DNA from: an uncultured Eubacteriales bacterium
GTDB taxonomy: Bacteria; Bacillota; Clostridia; Monoglobales; Monoglobaceae
Direction: 5' to 3'
Assembly (NCBI GenBank): GCA_958352815.1
Contig: CATWQA010000002.1
Span: 1-64,000 of the forward strand
Length of the DNA stretch: 64,000 bases
In this document: positions 1-8,318 of the stretch, piece after piece
Layout of the letters: each line of letters begins with the position of its first letter
Position numbering within the stretch: the stretch's first letter is position 1
Made by a program: the position numbers and the translations under genes
The notes under the pieces: model-generated
Databases searched by the model: none
Seen by the model: the letters and a program-made list of their open reading frames with translations, nothing else
Told to the model about the DNA's origin: nothing

Positions 1-167
1 ACTTCCAAGTCCTCCTGGGTAAAGGTGTGCTCCGTATCAAAGTCATAGTAAAAGCCCGAATCGATTGCGGGGCCTATGGCAAGCTTTGTACCGGGATACA
101 GCCTCTTTACCGCCTGCGCCAACACGTGTGACGCAGAATGTCTTAATGTTTGCAGTTGTTCATCCAT
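1..167 (-). CDS. thrS: threonyl-tRNA synthetase, N-terminal fragment
   Basis: Charges tRNA-Thr with threonine in the cytoplasm. Only the first 55 or so codons are in the window; the gene runs off the left edge. The start ATG at 167 follows a GAGAGGAG ribosome site. The protein opens with RHSASHVLAQAVKRLYPG and then GPAIDSGFYYDFD, which is the beginning of the ThrRS editing domain including the HxxxH motif (HSASH). The TGS domain that usually precedes it (about 60 residues) is missing, so this is the short ThrRS form. The threonine T-box directly upstream supports the identification. Confidence 0.9.
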   Translation of the reverse strand, partial: MDEQLQTLRHSASHVLAQAVKRLYPGTKLAIGPAIDSGFYYDFDTEHTFTQEDLE

Positions 168-185
168 TTTAAATTCTCCTCTCAA

Positions 186-434
186 TTAAAAAAGCGCCTC
201 TAAAGCATAAAGCCTTAGGGGCGCAATAATTTGCACGGTTCCACCCTAATTACAGCACGGGGCTGCACTCATTAACCTTTATCGCAAGGCAGGCGGCAAC
301 GCTTAATAGGAAAGCCGTTCAGCGCGCAGCTCCGAAGTGGTCTTCACCGCCGACCCGCTCAAGAATGCTTCCAGCCCACGGCATTCTCTCTCTTGCAGCT
401 TTTATCGGCAGCTACTGTCTTCATCAACGCTCTA
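186..434 (-). promoter_or_regulatory. T-box riboswitch (threonine) upstream of thrS
   Basis: The leader senses uncharged tRNA-Thr and permits thrS transcription when threonine charging is low. On the minus strand the conserved T-box AGGGTGGAACCGTGC is at 247-233. The terminator hairpin has arms at 224-212 and 206-194 followed by a T-run. Stem I contains AGAGAG and a GGCTGGAAG distal loop (about 397-360). The likely specifier is ACC (threonine) at 341-339, in GAAGACCACTTC. Specifier, downstream gene and order of elements agree. Confidence 0.93.
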
Positions 435-439
435 AACCA

Positions 440-468
440 ATTCTAACACCAATCGGGAGCTTTGTCAA
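440..468 (-). promoter_or_regulatory. sigma-A promoter of thrS leader
   Basis: TTGACA (468-463), 17-bp spacer, TAGAAT (445-440) on the minus strand. Transcription would start a few bases before the T-box stem I. Confidence 0.85.
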
Positions 469-478
469 GCCCCTATTT

Positions 479-940
479 CTAAAATCCAATAATTGCTGCC
501 ACGATAACGGAATAGATTATACCCAAGAACGCCCCGGCAGCAACCTGCAGGGGAGTATGCCCCAATATTTCCTTTAGCTTTTCCGCATTCTGAACCGGAT
601 CCTTTTCCTCCCACGCCTCAACAATCATGTTGAGGATCTTAGCGTGGTTTCCTGCAGCGCGGCGCACTCCCGCCGCATCATACATAACTATAAGAGCGAT
701 AGAGCAACACATAACAAACAACGCCGAGTCAAACCCCTCATACAGACCTACGCAGGTCGCCAGGCTTGTTACAATAGTCGAATGGGACGAGGGCATACCT
801 CCCGCACCGAAAAACCTTGTCCAGTCAATCTTCCTGTTGCGAAACATCTCAATAAAGCCCTTTAGGACACAGGAAAACAGCCATGCGGACAACACGATAA
901 AAAATATTTTATTATCTAAAATTTCGTTAAAAAATCTCAT
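479..940 (-). CDS. DUF212 / divergent PAP2-family membrane protein (YuiD-like)
   Basis: A 153-residue membrane protein of the DUF212 family (divergent PAP2, B. subtilis YuiD type). Hydrophobic segments lie near residues 10-30, 55-95 and 132-152. The family sequence GAGGMPSSHSTIVTSLA, resembling the PSxxH phosphatase motif of PAP2 enzymes, is at about 46-62, and RRAAGNHAKILN follows in the middle. The family is related to lipid-phosphate phosphatases, but its substrate is not established. It is the last gene of the ispA-side cluster, 24 bp after ispA; this neighbourhood makes an isoprenoid-phosphate link plausible but unproven. Start ATG at 940 follows GATGAGGA. Confidence 0.85.
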   Translation of the reverse strand: MRFFNEILDNKIFFIVLSAWLFSCVLKGFIEMFRNRKIDWTRFFGAGGMPSSHSTIVTSLATCVGLYEGFDSALFVMCCSIALIVMYDAAGVRRAAGNHAKILNMIVEAWEEKDPVQNAEKLKEILGHTPLQVAAGAFLGIIYSVIVAAIIGF

Positions 941-963
941 TCCTCATCTGCCTTTGTCTCAAA

Positions 964-1869
964 TTAGCTGTCTCGGGATATAAGCATGTCCGACAGCTCA
1001 CGCAGGAACCAAGCCTTTTCCCCGAAGCTGTCAAGGGCACCCACCGCCCTTTCGGTCAGCTCCTGCAGGCGGGCTTCCGCCGCCTCTATGCCAAGCATGG
1101 TAACAAAAGTATTCTTGCCCTGCTCCTCATCGCTGCCGATGGGCTTGCCCAGAGACTTCTCATCACCGACCACGTCCAGTATATCATCTTTTATCTGAAA
1201 TGCCAACCCCAAATTTGAAGAAAATTCGCGGATTTTGCGGACTTCGACGGACTCCTCATCGGAATACCCTGAGACGATACAGCCCAACACAGCCGCCGCC
1301 TCAATCATGGCGCCGGTTTTCTTTCTGTGCATGGCAACAAGCTCATCCAAGGTTAAGTCCTCTCGGTTCTCCCCCTCCAGGTCGATAACCTGTCCGCCGA
1401 TCATGCCCGCCGCTCCGGAAGCCCGAGACAGGCATCTTATCAGAGCCAACGCCGTCTCTCCGTCAACCTCCTTAAAGCTGCCTTCGTCCGACAGTATCTC
1501 AAAGGCCTTGTTCAAAAGCCCGTCCCCTGCCAGCAGGGCAATATTCTCGGGGAAAACCTTGTGGCATGTGGGCTTGCCCCGCCTTAAATCGTCGTTATCC
1601 ATACAGGGCAGGTCGTCATGAATTAAGGAGTATGTATGGACGCACTCCAAGGCGCAGCCCGCCGTTATCCCGTCCTCCACACAGCCGCCCAGCATTTCCG
1701 CCACCGCCGCCGTCAGCACAGGGCGAATACGCTTGCCCCCGGCAAGGAGGCTGTACTCCATGGCTTCATACACCGATTTTTCAAGCACACGGGGAACCTC
1801 GGCGATTTCCTCAAGCTTTTTGTTTACGGCGTCTGTAAAGCCCGCCAGCTTCAAATCAAAATCACTCAT
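964..1869 (-). CDS. ispA: farnesyl/geranyl diphosphate synthase
   Basis: A trans-prenyltransferase of about 301 residues that condenses isopentenyl diphosphate with allylic diphosphates in the cytoplasm, feeding undecaprenyl lipid and quinone synthesis. Counting from a GTG at 1878, the first aspartate-rich motif DDLPCMDND is at residues 88-96 and the second, DDILD, at 231-235. The GGKRIRP substrate-binding segment is at 47-53. The bulky pattern before the first motif (HTYSLIHDD) fits a short-chain C15/C20 enzyme. Starts at ATG 1869 or GTG 1878 are both possible; neither has a strong ribosome site. It lies 9-18 bp after xseB, the usual clostridial xseA-xseB-ispA order. Confidence 0.93.
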   Translation of the reverse strand: MSDFDLKLAGFTDAVNKKLEEIAEVPRVLEKSVYEAMEYSLLAGGKRIRPVLTAAVAEMLGGCVEDGITAGCALECVHTYSLIHDDLPCMDNDDLRRGKPTCHKVFPENIALLAGDGLLNKAFEILSDEGSFKEVDGETALALIRCLSRASGAAGMIGGQVIDLEGENREDLTLDELVAMHRKKTGAMIEAAAVLGCIVSGYSDEESVEVRKIREFSSNLGLAFQIKDDILDVVGDEKSLGKPIGSDEEQGKNTFVTMLGIEAAEARLQELTERAVGALDSFGEKAWFLRELSDMLISRDS

Positions 1870-1887
1870 GTTATTCACAGCGGCAAG

Positions 1888-2163
1888 CTACTTTTCCGCA
1901 GCCTCAAAGGGCTGCTCGGTTATCTCGCCTGTCTCCTTATTCTTTATCATAATATTTATCTTCTGTTCGGCAGAGTCAAGAGCGTCGGTGCACTCCTTTG
2001 TCAGGCGAACGCCTTTCTCAAAGTACTCCAGCATCTCGTCAAGGGACACGTTTCCCCGCTCCAGAGCCTTTACAACCCCTTCAAGCTCCTTGAGCTTTAT
2101 CTCGAACAGTTCTTTTTTCTCTGTATTTTCCGTGTTATTTATATTTTCTGTATTCTCGTTCAT
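1888..2163 (-). CDS. xseB: exodeoxyribonuclease VII small subunit
   Basis: Small subunit of exonuclease VII, which degrades single-stranded DNA to acid-soluble fragments. The protein has 91 residues. Its core FEIKLKELEGVVKALERGNVSLDEMLEYFEKGVRL matches the helical XseB domain in pattern and length; the first 18 residues are a polar N/E/T-rich extension. Its start overlaps the end of xseA by 4 bp, so the two subunits are translationally coupled. Confidence 0.95.
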   Translation of the reverse strand: MNENTENINNTENTEKKELFEIKLKELEGVVKALERGNVSLDEMLEYFEKGVRLTKECTDALDSAEQKINIMIKNKETGEITEQPFEAAEK

Positions 2164-3380
2164 TGGTTATCCCTCCGCAATTCTACAGCATTAACCGTGG
2201 CAGATGCGCTGCCGTCCTTTAGCAAAACTCTTATTTCGTCCCCTGCGCTAAGCTCGGCGGCGGATTTAACAACGCCGCCCTCCTCGTTCCTTGTCACCGA
2301 AAAGCCTCTGTCAAGAGAGCTCAGGGGGCTCATGGCTTCAAGGCGGGACGCTTCGATTGCCAGCCTCTGCCGTTTTTGGTTCAGTATATTCTTATAGGCG
2401 TTTTCCAAATCCTTATATAGGGTGTCAAGATAAATCCTGCCATTTTCCACAATGCTCATGGGGCTGCGCATTTCCACGCTGTTGCCCAGCATTTTCACCT
2501 TGAGCCTGTTCCGCTCAATAATCCTTGCCGCACAGCTGTACATTCTGGAGTACACATTGGCAAACTTCTCCCGAAGCTCTACCTGAGAGGGAACCACAAG
2601 CTCTGCCGCCGCACTGGGCGTAGGAGCGCGCAGGTCTGCCACAAAGTCGGCAATGGTAAAGTCTATCTCATGACCCACAGCCGACACAACGGGGATATGA
2701 CTGTCATATATAGCCCTCGCCACGCATTCCTCGTTAAAGGACCACAAATCCTCGATAGAGCCTCCGCCTCTGCCTACAATCAGCACATCGGCGGAATCAG
2801 TGGCATTAAAGTAATTTATCGCCTCAACAATGCTCTGCGCCGAGTTTTCACCCTGCACCAAAACAGGGTACAGCACAACGTCCGAATAGGAAAAGCGGCG
2901 GGACAGAATGTTTAAAATATCCCTGATTGCCGCTCCCGTCGGTGCGGTGACCACGCCAATCCTCTTAGGGTACTTGGGCAGGGACTTTTTATGCTGAGTG
3001 TCAAACAGACCCTCCCTGTCCAGCTTGAGCTTGAGCTTTTCAAAGGCGGCATGAAGATCGCCTACGCCTTCCTCCTCCATATGCTCTATGTAGAGCTGAT
3101 ACTGGCCGTCCCGCTCATAGACGCCTATTCTGCCTCGGGCAAGAACCTTCATTCCGTTGGCAGGCCTGAAGCCCAGCCGTGAGGCGGCGCTCCTGAACAT
3201 AACCGCCCGTATAACCCCGGTCTCGTCCTTTAGGGACATATACATATGCCCGGAGGAATGAGCCTTGAAGTTTGACAGCTCCCCCTTGACGAGAATGTTG
3301 TTAAGTAGGCTGTCATAGCTCAAAACCTGCTTAATATACAAATTTACTTCGGTTACGGTAAACGCTTTTCTCTCAATCAT
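2160..3380 (-). CDS. xseA: exodeoxyribonuclease VII large subunit
   Basis: Catalytic subunit of exonuclease VII. From ATG 3380 (GGAG seven bases upstream) the protein is about 406 residues and begins MIERKAFTVTEVNLYIKQVL; a TTG seven codons earlier is less likely. The N-terminal OB-fold that binds single-stranded DNA spans about 5-100 (ILVKGELSNFK, GHMYMSLKDE). The catalytic domain follows with PKRIGVVTAPTGAAIRDI, VGRGGGSIEDLWSFN and VSAVGHEIDFTIADFVADLRAPTPSAAAEL, all typical XseA signatures. The C-terminal part is helical and ends in a small beta region. Confidence 0.96.
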   Translation of the reverse strand: MIERKAFTVTEVNLYIKQVLSYDSLLNNILVKGELSNFKAHSSGHMYMSLKDETGVIRAVMFRSAASRLGFRPANGMKVLARGRIGVYERDGQYQLYIEHMEEEGVGDLHAAFEKLKLKLDREGLFDTQHKKSLPKYPKRIGVVTAPTGAAIRDILNILSRRFSYSDVVLYPVLVQGENSAQSIVEAINYFNATDSADVLIVGRGGGSIEDLWSFNEECVARAIYDSHIPVVSAVGHEIDFTIADFVADLRAPTPSAAAELVVPSQVELREKFANVYSRMYSCAARIIERNRLKVKMLGNSVEMRSPMSIVENGRIYLDTLYKDLENAYKNILNQKRQRLAIEASRLEAMSPLSSLDRGFSVTRNEEGGVVKSAAELSAGDEIRVLLKDGSASATVNAVELRRDNQ

Positions 3381-3410
3381 TTCTATCTCCAAACACGCCA
3401 AAAGGGGCAG

Positions 3411-3818
3411 CTATCTACTGCCCTCAAGCTCTCTCTGTATTGCTCCCAAAACGCCGTTCACATAGGCGGCGTTTTCCTCGCCGCCGTAGAGACGGGCAAG
3501 GGTTGTTGCCTCATTGACCGAAACGGGCAGGGGCACATCCTCAAGATACAGCATTTCGCAAACGCCCAGTCGAAGCACGGCAAGACTGACCGCCCCTAAG
3601 CGGTCAATAGTCCAGCCCTTGGCAAAGCGGGTAATCATCCCATCCACCCGCTCTATATTCTTAACCGCGCCCGACACTACTGCGCTGATATACTCCCCCT
3701 GCTTTCCCGTTTCGTATTCTTTAAAAAAGTCAGCCAGAATTTCGCTTATTTCCTCCGGCTGGAATTTGTACTGAAAGAGAATGATAAAGGCATATTCTCT
3801 CGCTTTTCTTCTGTCCAT
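3411..3818 (-). CDS. nusB: transcription antitermination factor NusB
   Basis: RNA-binding helical protein that works with NusE (S10) on boxA sites in rRNA antitermination. About 135 residues from ATG 3818 (MDRRKAREYAFIILFQ), the normal size. The N-terminal REYAFIILFQYKF and the C-terminal VPLPVSVNEATTLARLYGGEENAAYVNGVLGAI are the family signatures. It sits between the Asp23/Gls24 gene and xseA, a common clostridial order. Confidence 0.95.
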   Translation of the reverse strand: MDRRKAREYAFIILFQYKFQPEEISEILADFFKEYETGKQGEYISAVVSGAVKNIERVDGMITRFAKGWTIDRLGAVSLAVLRLGVCEMLYLEDVPLPVSVNEATTLARLYGGEENAAYVNGVLGAIQRELEGSR

Positions 3819-3875
3819 AAACAATCAGAATAACTTCTGTCCTTTCTGAAAAATATAGGCTGCTCGATTCAGAGC

Positions 3876-4460
3876 TTACTCGGTTTCCTCCTCAGGGGCC
3901 TCGTCAAGATTTTCTTCTATTTTATCCTCTATTTTTTCCTTAACCTCTGCCGCAAAGTCCATGGCATCATCAACCTTTTCGGAAACAACCTCCGCCGCGT
4001 CCTCAACCATGTCCGACGCCGCCTCGGCTATATCCCCGAGCTTTTCCTCAACCTTTTCGCCAACGGTCTGAGGCGGGATTTTATCCCCGTCCGCCTTGGG
4101 CACGTTTACGCCCTCAACACTGACGTTTACTGCAACAACAGTAAGCCCGGTCATTGCCTCAACCTCGCTCTTAACCTTTTCCTGAATTTCCCAGGCTACA
4201 TCGGGGATTTTTGCTCCGTACTCAACGATTATGGACAAGTCCAGAGTTACATCCTTATCGGAAACGCTGACCTTAACGCCCTTTGACATATTCTTTTTAC
4301 CCAAGAGCTCCGCAATGCCGCCTGATATGGAGCTTACCATACCCGAAACGCCTTTAACGCTGCTTGCGGCAAGAGAGGCAACGATTGAAACAACATCGTT
4401 TGAGATATTAATACTTCCGCTCTTTTTAACCTCTTCGTTTACCATATTTTCCTCAGACAT
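3876..4460 (-). CDS. Asp23/Gls24 family envelope stress protein
   Basis: A 194-residue Asp23/Gls24 protein. Residues 14-115 form the conserved domain (NISNDVVSIVASLAASSVKGV, DVTLDLSIIVEYGAKIPDVA, MTGLTVVAVNVSVEGVNV). The rest is an acidic, alanine/glutamate-rich helical tail with repeated EKVE/EKID patterns, longer than in most relatives. Family members are linked to alkaline or envelope stress and are often encoded with nusB. It is the first gene after the promoter at 4779-4807; the leader of about 310 nt carries two inverted B repeats. Confidence 0.9.
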   Translation of the reverse strand: MSEENMVNEEVKKSGSINISNDVVSIVASLAASSVKGVSGMVSSISGGIAELLGKKNMSKGVKVSVSDKDVTLDLSIIVEYGAKIPDVAWEIQEKVKSEVEAMTGLTVVAVNVSVEGVNVPKADGDKIPPQTVGEKVEEKLGDIAEAASDMVEDAAEVVSEKVDDAMDFAAEVKEKIEDKIEENLDEAPEEETE

Positions 4461-4534
4461 AATAAAAACCTCCTAAATCAATTTATCTATTTAATCTGTT
4501 TAATCTTAATCTTATTTATACGCCCTGTTTTTCT

Positions 4535-4608
4535 CCGCCTTTGAAAAAGGCAGCATGCAAGCACGGCAGGTCGCCGCAGGCGACACTTTAGGCGCGCAGG
4601 CGTGGGTA
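4535..4608 (-). repeat. B-family intergenic repeat, copy 1
   Basis: Reverse-orientation copy of the B repeat. It has the TCGCC/GGCGA hairpin (4571-4575 and 4579-4583) and then, read on the minus strand, CCTGCCGTGCTTGCATG. It faces copy 2 in inverted orientation, and both lie in the leader of the Asp23/Gls24 gene. Confidence 0.8.
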
Positions 4609-4639
4609 TATTGAGAATTACATCACATAATTCTGCTGT

Positions 4640-4727
4640 GCCGCTAAAGCGGCGGGGACTACGCACCTCACGCGCGGTCTTACGACCGCCTACCGTGTTT
4701 GTTTACCGCATTTTGCAAAATACGGCG
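4640..4727 (+). repeat. B-family intergenic repeat, copy 2
   Basis: Begins with GCCGCTAAAGCGGC (a 5-bp stem with TAAA loop), then the CGGTC/GACCG hairpin (4675-4679 and 4684-4688), CCTACCGTGTTTG, and a TTTTGCAAAA stretch near the 3' end. Confidence 0.8.
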
Positions 4728-4778
4728 GAAATACAACTGATTTTCTCTTTATTTGAGTATGGGTAACATCTTACCCAC

Positions 4779-4807
4779 ATTATACCATACCGATTTTAAG
4801 ATTACAA
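4779..4807 (-). promoter_or_regulatory. sigma-A promoter of the Asp23-nusB-xseAB-ispA cluster
   Basis: TTGTAA (4807-4802), 17-bp spacer, TATAAT (4784-4779). A short hairpin, TGGGTAA with TTACCCA, is encoded at the start of the transcript (4760s-4770s). Confidence 0.8.
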
Positions 4808-4845
4808 CAATATTTTAGGCGATTTTTATTATTTTTATTAAATTT

Positions 4846-5478
4846 TTACTGCTCGGAGCTTATTTTTATTTGTGAAGCCGAGACCCCCGTTTCTCCGATA
4901 ATGATGTCCTTGATTTGGGCGACGGTGGGACTGTCTAAATTTCCGCCCTTGACTATGACCGAAACGCCGCTGTCTCCCACCTGGGCAAAGCAGTCGTCAA
5001 AGCCCTTGGACTTTACGTTTGTCTCTATGGCGTTTTCGTTTTCCGAGTACTTCGTCAGCTTGACAATATTATCCTCCGCCTCCTTTTTGGCAGCCTCGGT
5101 CGCCTCTTTATTGGAGGAGATTTCCTTCCATTTATCCATGGTCTCTCCCCGCAGCTTATCCCTGTCCTGTCTGGCGCGTGTTATAACGTTTACCCCCGCC
5201 TGCTCCTGATTGCCGTTTTCCTGCTGCTCCTCCCCCTTTTCCTCGTCCTCGCCTTGTTCCTTATTGTCTTTTGAGAAAAAGGCTGCCTCCTCCGCCGGGG
5301 CAGAGCTCCCCGCAACGCTGACCGCCTCCGGCTTGACCTCTCCCAAAGTCCAGCGGTAGTACCCCGCCGCAAGCACCAACGCCACAAGCCCCACCACCAG
5401 CACCTGCCTGCCGCGGAACCTGTCTTTTTTTGCCTTGGGCTTGGTTTCCTTTGCTTTTTTAATGCTCTTTCCATTCAT
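4846..5478 (-). CDS. spoIIIAH: stage III sporulation protein AH
   Basis: Mother-cell part of the SpoIIIAH-SpoIIQ channel that links mother cell and forespore through the engulfment membranes. 210 residues: a lysine-rich N-terminus, one membrane helix at about 25-41 (VLVVGLVALVLAAGYY), an acidic low-complexity linker at about 55-100 (repeated E/Q/G), then the YscJ/FliF-like ring domain (about 105-210, ending VIIGETGVSASQIKISS). It is the last gene of the operon, 18 bp after spoIIIAG. Confidence 0.92.
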   Translation of the reverse strand: MNGKSIKKAKETKPKAKKDRFRGRQVLVVGLVALVLAAGYYRWTLGEVKPEAVSVAGSSAPAEEAAFFSKDNKEQGEDEEKGEEQQENGNQEQAGVNVITRARQDRDKLRGETMDKWKEISSNKEATEAAKKEAEDNIVKLTKYSENENAIETNVKSKGFDDCFAQVGDSGVSVIVKGGNLDSPTVAQIKDIIIGETGVSASQIKISSEQ

Positions 5479-5495
5479 AACATCTTCTCCTTATA

Positions 5496-6044
5496 TTAAT
5501 ATGTAATTCTTATTCGGTTTGCGGGCAGACCGTAGAGCGCCTTAACCGCCTCATATATTTCGTTGCGGACGGTTTCGTTTTTAGCTCCCTCGGCAACCAC
5601 CACAACCCCTGTTGGGCAGGGCAGCCTTTCCATAACCACATAGGGAGAGCCGCTTCCGCTCAGGCTGCCTGAAGAAATAATAGGGCTGGATTGGTCGGAG
5701 ACAGACTCCTTGCCGTCGCTTATCTCGCTTTGCTTCTTGCTGTCCTCCGCCAGCACCTTTTCATTGGTACTGTCCACGTAAATCCTTACGCTGACCTGCC
5801 CTGCTCCGCTTATTCTTGACAGGATTTCCGTCAGCTCAGTTTCCATTCGGCTTACGTATTCAAGCTCCGTGCTCACCCCGCCGCTCTGCTCGGCGGGCTT
5901 TTCCTTTTGCCCAAAGTCCATGTTTCCCGCCAGAAAAAGCACCACAATCGCCCCGATAATTATCAGCACTGCGGCTCGGCTCACAGAGCGCTTATTCTCA
6001 GAGCCGCCTTTAAGCCTGCTCTTTAGCTCCTCTATCCTACTCAC
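5496..6044 (-). CDS. spoIIIAG: stage III sporulation protein AG
   Basis: Forms the large mother-cell ring of the feeding-tube channel. 182 residues with one membrane helix at about 24-40 after a basic N-terminus. A ring-building domain follows (ETELTEILSRISGAGQVSVRIYVDS at about 69-93), then a serine/glycine-rich insert and a C-terminal beta/alpha module (GVVVVAEGAKNETVRNEIYEAV, LPANRIRITY). The start overlaps the end of spoIIIAF by 8 bp. Confidence 0.92.
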   Translation of the reverse strand: MSRIEELKSRLKGGSENKRSVSRAAVLIIIGAIVVLFLAGNMDFGQKEKPAEQSGGVSTELEYVSRMETELTEILSRISGAGQVSVRIYVDSTNEKVLAEDSKKQSEISDGKESVSDQSSPIISSGSLSGSGSPYVVMERLPCPTGVVVVAEGAKNETVRNEIYEAVKALYGLPANRIRITY

Positions 6045-6534
6045 GGCGGACGGCTATATCCTTGGCAGCAAGCCCTGTCACCGCCGCCACCGCCTCTGTT
6101 ATTTCAGCGGCACGGTCGCTCTCGGTCACCACCGTCACCCCCTCAAGGTTCCCAAACTCCTCTCCGCCCTCAGCCGCTGCGACCTCCACGCGGGTGACGG
6201 TTATATTCAGCTTGGACTCAAGCCTGACCTTTATGTTATTTTCAAGAGTCTCCTTATAAATTTTTATCACATCCTCTTTCTGTTTATCCTCCGCCGCCTC
6301 TCGGTTTACTCCGCTGTATTCCGCAACGCCGCCGTAATAGTCAACAAACCCGTCTATATCAAAGCCCTTATCCCAAAGTCCCGAAAAGGGGCTGAGCAAG
6401 GAAAGTATAAGCAAAAACCCCATTGTCAGGTGGATATACTTCCTGTAGGTATTTCCCGGCATAATCAGCTCGGTGAGGGTTCCGAAGACCACAAGGGCGG
6501 CTATTGAATACGCCCAGTTTCTGATTGCGTCCAT
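6037..6534 (-). CDS. spoIIIAF: stage III sporulation protein AF
   Basis: 165-residue membrane protein of the SpoIIIA complex. Two N-terminal membrane helices (about 6-27 and 34-55, around PGNTYRKYIHLTMGFLLILS) precede a soluble domain with a ring-building-like fold (NITVTRVEVAAAEG... GVTVVTES). Six bases separate it from spoIIIAE. Confidence 0.9.
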   Translation of the reverse strand: MDAIRNWAYSIAALVVFGTLTELIMPGNTYRKYIHLTMGFLLILSLLSPFSGLWDKGFDIDGFVDYYGGVAEYSGVNREAAEDKQKEDVIKIYKETLENNIKVRLESKLNITVTRVEVAAAEGGEEFGNLEGVTVVTESDRAAEITEAVAAVTGLAAKDIAVRRE

Positions 6535-6540
6535 GGCTGA

Positions 6541-7686
6541 CTACACCGAAATATTTATCATGATGGTGATTATTATTATAAACATAACCGTCACCGCCAC
6601 AAGCATGGAGAACGCCATGGATATGCCGTTTGCCATACAGGAAATGCACTCTGCCATGGACTTGCTCGCAACAGGCTCGCAGAAGGCGGCGGTTATCCTA
6701 AAGACCACCATTACCGATATAATATTGATTATGGGGGTCACTGCTATAAAGAACACCAGCACCACCCCTCCTATCCCCACGGCGTTTTTTATTACCGCGC
6801 TGCACCGTATAACCGTTTCCACCGAGTCGGACAGTATACCGCCCACAACGGGAATAAGGTTTGAGGAGGCGAACTTGGTGAGCTTTAAGGTCAGGGCGTC
6901 GGCTCCCGAAGCGGCAATGCTCCGCAGCCCGGCAAAGGCGGCGAAAATAGTCAGAGACACGCTTAGGCCGTACTTAACCCAGCTGTTCACAAGGGTGATG
7001 AGCCGTGTGGTCTTTAGGCTTTCGGACATGGAGTTGATTATGCCCAGCCCTGTTCCCACCATAACCAGAGGGACAAATATGTTTTTGATAAGCGCCACCG
7101 AGATTTGGATAATTCCAATCAGAGTGGGCTCTATTGCCGCCGCGCTTATTACCGCCCCGCTTGCCAGCAAAGCCGTTACCATAACCGGCACAATGCACGC
7201 CATAAACAGCCCTAAATTCTCTATGGTGGAGGCGGCGGTGCTTACGCAGTCGTAAAACGCCGAGGCAGCAAGAGCCGTTACCGTCATAAAGCAGACGTAG
7301 TACGCCGCCTTGCCCGCTCCACTTTGGCTAAAGCCGTCGGTTATCCCTGACAGCAGAGAGCTCAGCATAACCACCGCCACCACAGCCGCCATGGTTCTCG
7401 CCGCCGACACAACTCCTCCAAACAGGGCGTAGAGCAGCTCCTTTGCCAGAGCCTTGGGCTCAATGGGAATTTCCCCCGCCGCAATACGGCTTATAAGCTC
7501 AGACAGGTTAAACCCCTCGGCATAAGGAACTCCGCTACTCAGCAGCTCTCCCGCCCCCTGTTCAAGCTGCTGTCCGTACAGCTCCGAATAGCTCTGTATC
7601 AGCTCGCCGCTTATATCCTCCTCCCCCCAAACAGGCAGGGGCGCCAGAATAAACAGCACAGCACACAGAATAGCCGCCCGTTTCAC
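6541..7686 (-). CDS. spoIIIAE: stage III sporulation protein AE
   Basis: Large polytopic membrane component of the SpoIIIA channel, 381 residues. It opens with a cleavable-looking signal (KRAAILCAVLFILAPLPVWG). A short extracytoplasmic helix region and then about seven hydrophobic segments from residue 85 to the end follow. The patterns GFSQSGAGKAAYYVCFMTVTAL and KFASSNLIPVVGGILSDSVET are typical of the family. Confidence 0.94.
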   Translation of the reverse strand: MKRAAILCAVLFILAPLPVWGEEDISGELIQSYSELYGQQLEQGAGELLSSGVPYAEGFNLSELISRIAAGEIPIEPKALAKELLYALFGGVVSAARTMAAVVAVVMLSSLLSGITDGFSQSGAGKAAYYVCFMTVTALAASAFYDCVSTAASTIENLGLFMACIVPVMVTALLASGAVISAAAIEPTLIGIIQISVALIKNIFVPLVMVGTGLGIINSMSESLKTTRLITLVNSWVKYGLSVSLTIFAAFAGLRSIAASGADALTLKLTKFASSNLIPVVGGILSDSVETVIRCSAVIKNAVGIGGVVLVFFIAVTPIINIISVMVVFRITAAFCEPVASKSMAECISCMANGISMAFSMLVAVTVMFIIIITIMINISV

Positions 7687-7701
7687 CGCCTCACCTCCTA
7701 T

Positions 7702-8094
7702 CTATTTGTGCATAATTATCTCCCTCACCAGTGACAGCAGACTGTTTATAATTGGTATGGACAGGGCAAGGATTATCAGCTTGCCCCCCAGCTCAATCTT
7801 GGCGGCGATTGCGCCCTCCCCTGCGTCCTTGCACAGCTCAGCCGATATGGAGGTCAAATACGCTATGCCTATCATCTTGAGCACCGCCTTCATGTACCCG
7901 CCGTCTATGCCAATGCTTTCCGCCAAGGCTGTCAGGTACGCCGCAATCCCGCTTAAATAGGGCATGACCCAGCCTATTACCGTAAAGGTGACCACCACCG
8001 GTATCATCATAGAAAACTCGGGGCGGGAGGTGCGGAGCAGGATTGAAATAAACCCGCCGATCAGACCTATGCCGATAATTCTGATAACCTCCAT
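7702..8094 (-). CDS. spoIIIAD: stage III sporulation protein AD
   Basis: 130-residue SpoIIIAC/AD-family membrane protein with four hydrophobic segments. The middle part YMKAVLKMIGIAYLTSISAELCKDAGE is the hallmark of the family, followed by GEGAIAAKIELGGKLIILALSIP. Part of the inner-membrane base of the channel. It starts 4 bp after spoIIIAC. Confidence 0.93.
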   Translation of the reverse strand: MEVIRIIGIGLIGGFISILLRTSRPEFSMMIPVVVTFTVIGWVMPYLSGIAAYLTALAESIGIDGGYMKAVLKMIGIAYLTSISAELCKDAGEGAIAAKIELGGKLIILALSIPIINSLLSLVREIIMHK

Positions 8095-8098
8095 AACG

Positions 8099-8308
8099 TT
8101 ACAGTCCGAATATATCCTTGATGGTGATAAACAGGTTGCTTATCTCCTCAATGACCATGAGCAAAACCACCACCAGCCCCGCTATTGTGGTCATCATAGC
8201 CTGGTCGTCCCGCCCTGCGCGGCACAGCAGCAGGTTCAGCACCGCCACTAAAATACCTATGGCAGCCACCTTGAAAATCAAATCCACACCGGACATATTA
8301 ACCTCCAA
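8099..8308 (-). CDS. spoIIIAC: stage III sporulation protein AC
   Basis: 69-residue protein with two membrane helices, the normal SpoIIIAC size. It begins with a short polar stretch and then VDLIFKVAAIGILVAVLNLL. It lies between spoIIIAB and spoIIIAD and shares the AC/AD family fold. Confidence 0.92.
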   Translation of the reverse strand: MEVNMSGVDLIFKVAAIGILVAVLNLLLCRAGRDDQAMMTTIAGLVVVLLMVIEEISNLFITIKDIFGL

Positions 8309-8318
8309 ATCTCATGCT

